A stretch of 31,296 bases of DNA from CAUZEO01 sp963578625 (GTDB lineage: Bacteria; Verrucomicrobiota; Kiritimatiellia; SLOV01): NCBI GenBank assembly GCA_963578625.1, contig CAUZEO010000020.1, forward strand, positions 1 through 31,296, in the 5' to 3' direction. Positions 14,608 through 22,592 of the stretch are shown here, piece after piece. A program made the translations under genes and the position numbers. Below the pieces are notes generated by a model, which worked only from the letters and a program-made list of their open reading frames with translations, was not told the DNA's origin and did not search any database. Positions within the stretch are counted from its first letter, which is position 1. The number at the start of each line of letters is the position of its first letter.

Positions 14608-15871
14608 TCACACGGAGGAGATGTGAAACACCGAGAATCCCCGCCCAGGGGTACTGTGCTCCAGGTTCAGGGCTCCGCGGGCACTCTTCTCAAACGTCCT
14701 TACCTTACCGTCGAATTCAATTTCTTCAACTTGCAGCGTCGCGCCTTCCGGCAATCCGTACCGCATCGGGTCGATCGATGCTTTCCAGACCTGTTCGTCC
14801 CGACTCGCATTCACGACAAAGACACACAGCTCGCCCGCTTCACTGAGAAACACCCCGCTGCTGAGGGCGGGGACCGTCCAGCCCTTTGCGTATTCCAGCA
14901 TCGGCATCGCGTCGGACGATTCGAATTCCAGCGGCCGTACCAGCCGTCCATAGGCCAGGAACTCCCGGGTGGTTGGGTTCTTGTAGTAGTCCACGACTCG
15001 CGCCAGGAAGTCGTGCCGGTTCGCGATGTCGTACAGGCCGGACAGCTGGAAGCCGGTGTCCGAACGGTGGAATTCGATGCCGATCCGGTCGTTGGCGAGA
15101 AGGATTCGATTGTCGACTTCCCGATGATCGATGGGGTTGGGGTGTTCGTGAAAAAATTGCACCGTCGCCTCGGCGGATTCCGGGTTTGCAATCATGACCC
15201 CCAGGTCGTGATCCTGCGCCTCCGCCGTCACCAGTTTGAGGACCTCCTCGTCGGTGATACCGCGGTTGTAGAGGCGGACGTTGTCGATCAGGCCTTTAAA
15301 CCGCGGCATATCGGGCGGCCCGGCGGAACTGATATGAAAGGTTCCCCCGGATGAAATCGTTTCCGTGTCGGAGTCCCGGCCGCCCACGACGCGGCCGTCT
15401 ATCCACATTTTCATGCGTTTCCCGTCGAAGGACGCAGCGACGTGCTGCCATTTGTTCATCGTTAGGTAGTCCTTGAGATGATTGCCGCCGCTCCCGATGT
15501 AGAAGTGGCAGAACTGAGTGTTGTAATAGGTGATGGCAAACTGGCTCATCCCTTCTCCGAGCAGATGTGCTTCGCCTTCCCCCTTGCGCGTGGGTTTCAC
15601 CCAGGCGGTCATGGCGACCGAACCGGCGATGTCGTGGGGTTTCGACGCAGAGCAGTCCACGTAGTCGTCAACGCCGTCGAGTTCGATGGCGTACCCCTCG
15701 CCCTGTTTTCACCCACGAGGCGCCGTGTAGCTTCGCGTCACGGCCGCCTACGGTGGCGTCGCGGGCGACGTCGCCCAATCCCTCATCGAAGTTCCAGACT
15801 GCGTAGGGTTCGGCAAGTGAGGAAAGAATGAAAGTGAATGTGAAAGTCAGTGCCCACCATAAGCTGTTCAA
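14608..15871 (-). pseudogene. Secreted LamG-domain protein, frameshifted
   Basis: Two minus-strand frames join into one protein of about 420 residues. The first (15871 to about 15697) starts at TTG 15871 behind GGAAA and has a signal peptide (WWALTFTFTFILSSLA). It continues into YAVWNFDEGLGDVARD, the usual LamG opening. The second (about 15697 to 14608) carries on with YAIELDGVDDYVDC, VAMTAWVKPTRKG, KWQHVAASFDGKRMKMWIDG and GLIDNVRLYNRGITDEE. That is a complete LamG jelly roll of about 200 residues, followed by an uncharacterised C-terminal domain. The shift lies at a CCCC run (15694-15697; GGGG in the gene); one base fewer restores the frame. This could be a real mutation or a base-calling error. 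Confidence 0.8.
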
Positions 15872-15940
15872 TCATCAGTTTCCTTTTCCGTTCAAATGCA
15901 ATTTCCGGTACTGTTTTAAAAAGAACTCACGAATTTCCAT

Positions 15941-16165
15941 GTAGCGAAAGTCGCCGAGACTTCCGATCGGCGACGTGAAAGCTGGAAACCGGCACGAAGA
16001 AGCTCACGGAGCACGAGAAAACGGATTTCGTGCTCTCCTTCCCCACTCCTCATCGTACTCGTGATCTCAGATCGACGCGGTTCGAATGGAATGCGAGAGC
16101 GGTCAATAACTCGCCTGCGGACTGAAGTCCGCAACACCTGAATGCGGAATGAATTCCGCGCTACC
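15941..16165. repeat. GTAGC-bracketed repeat cassette with four hairpins
   Basis: The left end GTAGCGAAAGTCGCCGAGAC folds into an 8-bp perfect stem (15950-15957 with 15967-15974, 9-base loop). In the middle GAGCACGA (16009-16016) pairs with TCGTGCTC (16028-16035). Near the right end are TGCGGACTGAAGTCCGCA (16116-16133) and GCGGAATGAATTCCGC (16144-16159), followed by GCTACC, the inverse of GTAGC. So the element is bracketed by GTAGC and GCTAC in opposite directions. It fills most of the 15872-16205 gap between two minus-strand genes. Confidence 0.7.
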
Positions 16166-16205
16166 GAATCAAGAGCGATTTCGGCAGATAGCAGTACGAA
16201 TTTTT

Positions 16206-17513
16206 TCATCTCTCCTGCATTGGATGCAGCAACTCCCTCATCCCTCTCGTAATCAAGTCATCTACTTCCGGATCGCAGAAGGCCACGGTGAGTTCGTAGC
16301 CGCCCTTTCCGTATTCCTCCTTCACCGGAATATACCATGGGCCACCGTCGCCATAGGCCGCCGTGGCAAGGAACTGGGTTCGCGCCATCTTCTGCGCCCT
16401 CAGCTGGTACTCAACAAAGCACTCTGCCGGTAGATGCAGCATACCGATCCCGTTGATGCGAAGAAAGCTGAGCCCCAACGGAATCTTCTGTTCAATGCGT
16501 CGTCTCCAGCTCAGCATGTAGGACGAACGGCATCGATCCATCACCGAAGCCGTTTTCGAGCGGATCGTCTCTTCCAGGTCGGCCCGGAAAAGAGCATCGT
16601 TCACTTTCGGAATCACGCCGGTCGTGGACCAGGACACCTCCGATATCGGTTCTGGGCGAAGTTCCCGCTCCGCCCGGACCATCCCGTCGTAGATTCGGTC
16701 CGACAAAATCGGGCGCCTCTCGGGTGAACCGTCATTGTATTTTCCCGCGGCAATGTTACCGGCGCATCCGGTGAAATAGATGTGGGCGCAATCGGGCTCG
16801 TCTTCCTGACGTCGCTTTCGAGCGAGACCCACCGTGTCACTGCTTACCCGTCCATCTCCGTAGTAGCTCATCGGATGGGTTGCATAGTAGTGGCAGGCGG
16901 CGATCTTCAAGTCTCCGTCATAAAATGCGACGGTCTTCAGCCACGGATCAATCAGACCTTCCGGAAGTTCCCGCATCGACTCCGATGTCTCTCTACTGTT
17001 TCGCGTCGCGATGACGAAGCCCTCTTCATCGCGGTGCACGCGGCGATTCGAAGCAAACTTTTCGACTTGCGCCCGGCCGGAGGCAATATGGGTCACGGGA
17101 CGGGCCCGGCGAACAGATTGGGTGACGGACGCGCCAGCCCGATCAAGGCATTCGTTGAAAAACTCGAGATCGACCCCCCGGGGCAGATCACCCTGCTCCG
17201 CCACGATGCGCGCGGCATCCAGACATGCCAGGGGCGCGTTGTGCTGATGTACGCATTGGACCGCCACACGATCCGGCGTCGTGCCTGCCGCCTCAGCCAG
17301 GGCGACGCGCCACGCAAGGTGCGCCTCGTTGAACAATCCGGTCCAGTCCACCGCGCAAACAACGATGGGTGAATCGCACCCCGTCAGGACAAATCCATGG
17401 CAATACAACGGGTCATCAACGGCGAGTACCGGAGTAATCCATCCGCCGCAGCACGCATGGCCCAGGGAAGGGGTAACTTCAAATCGAAAGGGAGACAGGA
17501 GGAGATCAGGCAT
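16206..17513 (-). CDS. Neutral/alkaline ceramidase-like hydrolase (N-terminal domain family)
   Basis: A 435-residue protein resembling the N-terminal catalytic domain of neutral ceramidases, zinc amidases that cleave the amide of ceramide. Visible features are CVHQHNAP (H89, H91) and YATHPMSYYGDG (H213). FTGCAGNIAAGKYN (247-260) also matches the 'Q.N.GD'-like zone of the family, and PAECFVEYQL is near the C-terminus. No signal peptide is seen and the usual C-terminal Ig-like domain is absent, so it is probably cytoplasmic. Many such bacterial homologues sit in sugar gene clusters and are unlikely to act on ceramide. ATG 17513 lies six bases after the previous stop with no Shine-Dalgarno sequence, so translational coupling is likely. 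It is the last gene of a three-gene unit. Confidence 0.8.
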   Translation of the reverse strand: MPDLLLSPFRFEVTPSLGHACCGGWITPVLAVDDPLYCHGFVLTGCDSPIVVCAVDWTGLFNEAHLAWRVALAEAAGTTPDRVAVQCVHQHNAPLACLDAARIVAEQGDLPRGVDLEFFNECLDRAGASVTQSVRRARPVTHIASGRAQVEKFASNRRVHRDEEGFVIATRNSRETSESMRELPEGLIDPWLKTVAFYDGDLKIAACHYYATHPMSYYGDGRVSSDTVGLARKRRQEDEPDCAHIYFTGCAGNIAAGKYNDGSPERRPILSDRIYDGMVRAERELRPEPISEVSWSTTGVIPKVNDALFRADLEETIRSKTASVMDRCRSSYMLSWRRRIEQKIPLGLSFLRINGIGMLHLPAECFVEYQLRAQKMARTQFLATAAYGDGGPWYIPVKEEYGKGGYELTVAFCDPEVDDLITRGMRELLHPMQER

Positions 17514-17519
17514 GTTGCA

Positions 17520-18268
17520 TTACTGCGGATCGACTTCCTGCAAACTCACGGAGCGCCCGCCGTCCCGCACCGACAATCGCCCCGCATTGATGGCCGCCAC
17601 GGCCTCGATCATCTCGTCCATCGAATCATCGGCCTTACCGGTCTCCATCATGCGCCGAATCAATCTCAAGATCTCCGCCGCGCCGTAAGGAAACATGAAG
17701 TCATTGATATTTTTTGAATCGATGATTGCGCCCTGGGGGCCATAGGCGCTGATATGCATGGAACAGTGATAGAAAGAGCGAACGTTGTGCCTTCTCGCCA
17801 AGGCTTGAATCTTCCGCACGTCTTCCACGGAATTCGCCAGCGGCTTGTCGATGTAGGTCGGGATTCCTTTCTCGATTCCGGGGTCGCCAATTTCAAGTGA
17901 TCGCTGCCGTCGCCGTTGCAATCCTCGATGAAAACGAGGTCGACGTCTTCGCTGACGTCCTCGAAATTCCCGCACACCTGGGGATGGCTATTCAGAGCTT
18001 CTGAAAGCCTTTCGGCGGACTCGGTAAAGTCGTCCCAAACCTTAACGATCTCAAAGCCGTCGACCGTGTCCACTGTCATCAAGGTGGGATCGGCGCAACA
18101 CTGGTAAAAATAGTAGTGGGCCGCGCCGTTCATCCAGGAATGCGGCGGATCGGCCTCAACGGGAACCGGACGCTGGAACTTCAGAGGATCGTGGGGCGCC
18201 ATCAGGGCCGCGAAATAGGCGCCATGCGTGTCGGCGCGGACGATTCCGACTCGGATGGGTTTCTTCAT
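17520..18268 (-). pseudogene. Short Gfo/Idh/MocA-like protein, frameshifted
   Basis: Two overlapping frames give one protein of about 249 residues. The first part starts MKKPIRVGIVRADTHGAYFA and reaches VDLVFIEDCNGDGSDHLKLA. The second continues GIEKGIPTYIDKPLANSVED (DKP in place of EKP) and FYHCSMHISAYGP, ending LQEVDPQ. The shift is in the CCGGGG run at 17878-17883; one more G in the gene restores the frame. The protein lacks most of the family's C-terminal domain even when joined, so it is a short variant. Its ATG overlaps the aldolase stop by four bases (ATGA, 18265-18268). The gene may be intact in vivo if the shift is a sequencing error, which the tight operon spacing suggests. Confidence 0.78.
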
Positions 18269-19104
18269 CGTTCCGCGCCGGCGGGGACTGCGATACTTCC
18301 GAATGCGGAATGAAAACTTTGCAAATGCCGGGCATAGGCGCTACGCAGCAAGTAATCGGGCGCTTCGGCCTCGAACATTCTGACGCCTTTCGCGGCCCAG
18401 TGCTTCACGATGTCGGGGTTCCCTGTGGGATATCCAACCGCGACATCGTTCCGGTCGGCCGCGTCCAGCACGCGTTCGACCTGCCGGTGTACGTCAGGAT
18501 GGTCGTATTTCGCGGTCAGCCCCATGTCGTGCGACAGATCCGCGATTCCCATGTGGATCACATCGATCCCCGGCACGGCCGCGATTTCCTCGATGTTGCT
18601 CATGGCGACTCTCGATTCGACCATGATGGTCAGCAGTTGATCTTCATTCGCCTTCTTCACGTACTCGGGTATGTTTGTTCCATCGTATTCCACGGCCCGC
18701 CCCAGGCTCATTTCGCGGCAGCCGAGCGGCGCATAGCGGCATGCGTCCACGACCGCCTGCGCTTCTTGGGCCGTGTCGATGTGCGACACGTGCACACCTG
18801 CCGCGCCCTGGTCAAGCGCCTGCCGGCACGCGCCCGCATCGAAGCTGCGCGGACGGAAAACGGCTGAAATGCCGGCCGCCTCGGCGTGTGCCATCATGGA
18901 GCGAATCGTTTCTTCGGACAACATCCCGTGTTCGGCATCCAGAAGCACTGCTTCGGCTCCGGCAAATGCAATAATTTCCACGATTGGTGGCGCGGCCATC
19001 GAGACAGGGACGATCACGATCGGCGACTGCGAACGGTCCCGCATTCGTGTGCGAAGCCCGCGAAGTTTCGGGCGGCTGGTTCGATTTCCTGAGTTGCTCT
19101 GCAT
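18265..19104 (-). CDS. HpcH/HpaI-family class II aldolase
   Basis: A 279-residue TIM-barrel aldolase that makes or cleaves 2-keto-3-deoxy acids, releasing pyruvate and an aldehyde. Motifs: LLDAEHG at 54-60 with H59 as probable base, FRPR at 83-86 (substrate arginine), E163 (MVESR) and D189 (GIADLSHDMG) as metal ligands. ATG 19104 follows AGGAAG by eight bases; the first 20 residues are a basic extension. It is the first gene of a minus-strand unit with the short Gfo-like and ceramidase-like genes. The family includes 2-keto-3-deoxyrhamnonate, 5-keto-4-deoxyglucarate and hydroxyheptanedioate aldolases; the actual substrate is open. Confidence 0.9.
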   Translation of the reverse strand: MQSNSGNRTSRPKLRGLRTRMRDRSQSPIVIVPVSMAAPPIVEIIAFAGAEAVLLDAEHGMLSEETIRSMMAHAEAAGISAVFRPRSFDAGACRQALDQGAAGVHVSHIDTAQEAQAVVDACRYAPLGCREMSLGRAVEYDGTNIPEYVKKANEDQLLTIMVESRVAMSNIEEIAAVPGIDVIHMGIADLSHDMGLTAKYDHPDVHRQVERVLDAADRNDVAVGYPTGNPDIVKHWAAKGVRMFEAEAPDYLLRSAYARHLQSFHSAFGSIAVPAGAER

Positions 19105-19210
19105 ACTGCTAACTTCCTATCTCTCTCCACTCTAGAAATGGCGGGGTCCGGTGTCGAGCACCACCCGAGCTTGCTCGGTGGGGTCTCCGCTCTCACCGGA
19201 ACGGGCGTTC

Positions 19211-19530
19211 TCATCGTTCGGGATCAATTCTCATATTCAGCATCCCATCCAGTTGCAACGGCACCGTCAACAGTCCGTCAATTTCTTCGATGACGCTCTC
19301 AGTTCCGTGAATTTGAACTCGATACCTGTCCCCGACACCCACGACCGACGGATTCATCCCGCCATCCGTATACACTCCGTCCCGCCGGTCCGGATAGCTG
19401 GTCCCGACAAAGATCCCCAAGGACGCGGTCCCGGCGCCATTCAGCTCAATTTCCATGCGCGACCCGTCGTACGACATCACACGCGCATTGACCGGGCCGC
19501 CCGAATCGACCTGAACCGGAATCGGGACGA
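19211..19530 (-). pseudogene. C-terminal remnant of an unidentified protein
   Basis: About 105 residues of beta-rich sequence read as real protein: PRLIVPIPVQVDSGGPVNAR, then YDGSRMEIELNGAGTASLGI, DGVYTDGGM and TVPLQLDGMLNMRIDPER. It was not recognised, but it looks like the terminal beta-sandwich of a secreted hydrolase or binding protein. The frame stays open upstream to 19699. That upstream part is antisense to a plus-strand prepilin-like fragment, so the original N-terminus is missing. The region between here and the aldolase (19105-19210) holds a CACCCGAG/CTCGGTGGG hairpin and nothing else. Confidence 0.45.
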
Positions 19531-19808
19531 TCAACCTGGGCTGGCACCAGTTCGTGGCGCCGTATATGGGGAAGGGCGAATTGAACATCGATAACCGGGC
19601 CATCGCCTCCACCAATCCCCGGTTCGGGCACAACGGGTTCGATCCGCGGTGGCCGCGTTTCATGCCCTGCCCCTCCCCGAAGGCCAATACCTTCGACACC
19701 CAGACCTACGGCGTCTGGTACAACAACGTCTTCACCTACAACATCCCCGGCGAACCGGATTCGCGGTTCTACCGCGGCTCCGGGATTCTGGAGAACATCC
19801 CCGGCTAG
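19527..19808 (+). pseudogene. Internal fragment of a prepilin-like (H-X9-DG type) protein
   Basis: The plus-strand frame reads NLGWHQFVAPYMGKGELN, PRFGHNGFDPRWPRFMPCPS and NNVFTYNIPGEPDSRFY, then SGILENIPG and a TAG at 19806-19808. It parallels the prepilin-like gene at 22593-23384: NLAWHQFVVPYMGR, SPRFGYHGVDDR, FMPCPSRK, STVFAYNIP, SAILDNIPGQV. The N-terminal FTLIELL leader and the C-terminal FADGH box are both missing. A glutamine in the paralogue aligns with the TAG, so a CAG-to-TAG change may have ended it before further loss. This is a degraded paralogue. Confidence 0.72.
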
Positions 19809-19907
19809 GTCATGCTCGTCCGATACAGGGAATACCGTGCCGTTGGGTCACGGCCGGGCTTGTTTAAGTGCCCGGATTTAAGGTGTTGTCGGTGCGGAGA
19901 CGGCGGT

Positions 19908-19977
19908 ACTTCGACATTCGAAATTCAGTATTCGACATTTCCGTTCGGAACCAATGTCGAATTTCGAAGTGAACGAC
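19908..19977. repeat. AT-rich inverted repeat related to 11381-11502
   Basis: Left arm ACTTCGACATTCGAAATTCA, then TATTCGACATT; right arm AATGTCGAATTTCGAAGT. On the minus strand it shares a CGAATGTC-AAGTACC block with the longer element at 11381-11502. It lies between the prepilin fragment and the end of the DegT gene and contains no ORF. Translated, such copies give the 'FEIQYSTF' or 'NSEFRMSK' strings often seen in spurious ORFs. Confidence 0.6.
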
Positions 19978-20005
19978 ACACAGCGCCGCACCGGAAGAAC
20001 TCGTC

Positions 20006-21292
20006 CTATACACGATACGCCGCATCCACCTTCGCAAATGCCGCCACGACATCGTCGATATCCTGGTCCGTCAGATTCTCGTGAAAATCCATTCGGGATA
20101 AACGCCGGTCCATGGCTTCGAAGTTGGGCAGCGGCATCGGGATGTCGGGATCGCCCTTATACTCCGGCGCGGTCCACGGATATCCGCTGTCGCCGAAGAC
20201 GGCGCGGTTTTTGATCCACGTCCACTGCGGCATCGGGCGCATGTAATCGGCGTTGTACGGCAGACCTTCTGCGCGAACAGCGTCCACGAATTCGTGTTTT
20301 CCGACGGAAACTTTCTCTGGATCCAGGTCGAAAACCAGGAACCAGTACACGCTCTCGCAGCCGGGAGGATTTCCCACCATGCGGACGGCCTTGCATCGTT
20401 CGGCCACACCTTGCTCGATGGCCCCTGCCACACGACGGCGTCCTTCCGTAATGCCTGGCAGCTTTTTCAATTGCGCCTTGCCGATCGCCGCTGCCAGATC
20501 ATTGGAATTCAGATTCAACGAGGCGAACAGGTTCGTCACCGGCGCGTTCGCGGCATGCCCCTGCACGGTGGTGGCGACGCCTTCCAGTCCCACCGGTTTG
20601 CCCCGGTCCGAAGCCCTGCGAGCCTTCCAGATGAGATCTTCATTCTTCGAAAACACCAGTCCGCCCTGCGCCGCCGAGGCATGGTGCTTGATGCTCATAG
20701 TCGAAAACGCTGCAATATCTCCCATTGTGCCCACGAGCCGGCCCTTGTAGCGGGATCCGTGGGACTGGGAACAATCTTCCAGCACCGGGATGCCGCGGGC
20801 GCGTGCAATTTCCATCACCGGATCCATGTCCACGGGAATGCCGGTGATATGGGCGACGATAATTGCACGCGTATGCTCGGTGAGGCGGGCCTCGATCTGC
20901 TCGGCTCCCGTGTTGTACGAATGGGTATTGGTGTCGGGAAACACGGGGATGCAATTCATCAGCGCCACCGGCATCACCCCGCCCGCATCGGTTACCGGCG
21001 GTACGATCACTTCCGTGAACGGCGGGATCTCCAGGGCCCGCAGCGCCGCATAGATTGCCGAGGTCCCGGAATTGACACCGTCGCAATAGCCGCCGCCCAT
21101 GAATTCGGCGAACTGCTTGCAATAAGTTTCCTCCTCCGGTCCGTTGTAGCCAATGGGTTCGCCGGTCGTAATGCATCGGTCGAACATCTCCATCGCCACC
21201 TGCTTTTCCTCTTCCCCAAACAAACGGCGGAGCGGAAAAGGCCGATCGAAGGCCCGAGGGCCTCCCTGGATGGCAAGAGCGCTTTCGTTCAT
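20006..21292 (-). CDS. DegT/DnrJ/EryC1/StrS-family aminotransferase homologue
   Basis: A 428-residue fold-type I PLP enzyme of the sugar aminotransferase family. Seen are NSGTSAIYAALRA at 74-86 (phosphate-binding turn), VLEDCSQSHGS at 170-180 with D173 pairing the PLP nitrogen, and SIKHHASAAQGG at 200-211 with K202 as Schiff-base lysine. MDFHENLTDQDIDDVVAAFA closes the protein as in the family. Members transaminate keto-sugars for glycan or antibiotic synthesis; some act as dehydratases. It is alone on the minus strand, and a Gfo gene follows upstream on the same strand after 121 bp of repeat-like sequence. DegT and Gfo proteins often pair in amino-sugar synthesis (WlbA/WlbE-type), which is possible here. 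Confidence 0.9.
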   Translation of the reverse strand: MNESALAIQGGPRAFDRPFPLRRLFGEEEKQVAMEMFDRCITTGEPIGYNGPEEETYCKQFAEFMGGGYCDGVNSGTSAIYAALRALEIPPFTEVIVPPVTDAGGVMPVALMNCIPVFPDTNTHSYNTGAEQIEARLTEHTRAIIVAHITGIPVDMDPVMEIARARGIPVLEDCSQSHGSRYKGRLVGTMGDIAAFSTMSIKHHASAAQGGLVFSKNEDLIWKARRASDRGKPVGLEGVATTVQGHAANAPVTNLFASLNLNSNDLAAAIGKAQLKKLPGITEGRRRVAGAIEQGVAERCKAVRMVGNPPGCESVYWFLVFDLDPEKVSVGKHEFVDAVRAEGLPYNADYMRPMPQWTWIKNRAVFGDSGYPWTAPEYKGDPDIPMPLPNFEAMDRRLSRMDFHENLTDQDIDDVVAAFAKVDAAYRV

Positions 21293-21318
21293 GAGCCATG
21301 CATTCTCTGATATGGATC

Positions 21319-21370
21319 GGAAATTTCAATTCCAAAATCCAAAACAAATCCCAAATTTCAAGCCCCCAAA
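21319..21370. repeat. A-rich short-period repeat (AAATTTCAA / CCCAAATTTCAAG)
   Basis: The sequence cycles through GGAAATTTCAATTCCAAAAT, CCAAAACAAATCC and CCAAATTTCAAG, with imperfect 8-10 base periodicity. It is strongly A/C biased and out of character with the GC-rich neighbours. It fills the gap between the Gfo gene end and the DegT gene start. It resembles dispersed intergenic repeats of the 'FQFQNPKQIPNFK' kind seen in junk ORFs. Confidence 0.5.
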
Positions 21371-21413
21371 TGGTAGCTTGTGCGAAGGAGAGAGCATGCT
21401 GATTCCCTCTCCC

Positions 21414-22460
21414 TCAACCGCTTCTCACTTCCCTCCCGCGATCTTCGCCTTCCAACGGCAGGTTCACCCATTGGCCGTTGCGATCATGTGACACGTGGAA
21501 TGCCACGATGGCTTCGAGTGTTCGCACCGCATCATCTACGGGAATGTCAGGCTTGGCGTTGTCATCGAGGCACCGAACGATTTCGGCGACCGCACCATGC
21601 ATGAAAGTCGTCTCGTCGCGAACGACCGGCCAGTGTTCCGTTTCTTCCCCAGTCCGTTCGATGTGCGCGCCGTCCGGGGCCATCCGGATTCTGCCCCCGG
21701 TCAGGTTCAGTCCAATATGAAACGGAACCGTCCCATAGTCCGCTGCGTCGACAAGGATTACCAGGCCGCCCTCCATGCGCAGCATGCCCCATCCTCCCGG
21801 GTCCTGAAATTCCTCGCCGCGGCAATCGGGCCTGCCGGAAAGATCGAGGTGACCGGACACCGCTTCTACCTGGCGGGATGTCAGCATGCGAATGGCGTCA
21901 ATGGTATGCGTCCCCACGTTGCCGAGCCTTCCGCTGCCCCACTGCAACAGGCAAGAGGTCAGCTCCCCCAGTTCGCCGGAGGCGACCAGGTCCCGGACCT
22001 TCCGGTAATTCGGATCGAACCGGCGCTGGTGATTCACCAGCAGGAGCGTGCCGTGCTGCCGGCAGGCGGTGACAACGCGATTCCCATCCTCCGCGGTGGT
22101 AGTGATGGGCTTTTCACAAAAGATCGCCCTCACACCCGCCTCCGCACAGGCAACGGCCTGTTCCGCGTGAGCGGGCGAACGGGAAGCGATGCTGACGATG
22201 TCCAAACGATCCCGCTCGAGCATTTCGTGAAAGTCCGCATAGACGTTGGCGCCGGAACGCTCGGCAAATCGTTCTCGCCGTCCGGCGTCGCGGCTGCTGC
22301 CGGCGACCATCCGGACTCGATCGTGGTCCCGCAGGGCATCCAGGTGTGTTCCGTCCAGACTCTCCACTGCTTGCCCGATTGCGCCGGCGGAGACCGGGTC
22401 CGCACCGCCGATCATCCCGAGGCCGATGATTCCAGCTCGATAATTTTTGTTTTCGTTCAT
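21414..22460 (-). CDS. Gfo/Idh/MocA-family oxidoreductase
   Basis: A 348-residue dehydrogenase with GIIGLGMIGGADP at 10-22 (Rossmann turn with a longer loop than usual), CEKPIT at 115-120 (EKP), and LGNVGTHTIDAIR, whose histidine is the likely catalytic residue. ATG 22460 is taken as start because it sits directly before the NYRAGIIGLG strand. AAGGAG occurs 14 bases upstream, which is a long spacing. The frame is open to 22565, but that extension is unlike the family. It is divergent from the prepilin-like gene at 22593 and upstream of the DegT gene on the same strand. The substrate is probably a sugar or sugar nucleotide. Confidence 0.9.
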   Translation of the reverse strand: MNENKNYRAGIIGLGMIGGADPVSAGAIGQAVESLDGTHLDALRDHDRVRMVAGSSRDAGRRERFAERSGANVYADFHEMLERDRLDIVSIASRSPAHAEQAVACAEAGVRAIFCEKPITTTAEDGNRVVTACRQHGTLLLVNHQRRFDPNYRKVRDLVASGELGELTSCLLQWGSGRLGNVGTHTIDAIRMLTSRQVEAVSGHLDLSGRPDCRGEEFQDPGGWGMLRMEGGLVILVDAADYGTVPFHIGLNLTGGRIRMAPDGAHIERTGEETEHWPVVRDETTFMHGAVAEIVRCLDDNAKPDIPVDDAVRTLEAIVAFHVSHDRNGQWVNLPLEGEDRGREVRSG

Positions 22461-22592
22461 CCGTATGGATGAATCTCCTTGAAAATTGAGGCCAATCCAG
22501 TACAAATTGTTAGCGTGCTTCCGGAACCGGAAAGACTCTGAAAGCCGGACACCGAAAGATGACATTTTCCTCCGTCAGGTGAAAAGCGGAAA

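Noticed and set aside
15916..16209. A small protein MKKFVLLSAEIALDS... whose ATG overlaps the ceramidase-like stop
   Set aside because: After about 15 residues the frame is entirely the GTAGC hairpin repeat (RNSFRIQVLRTSV...). It may be the stub of a lost gene, but it cannot be supported as coding.
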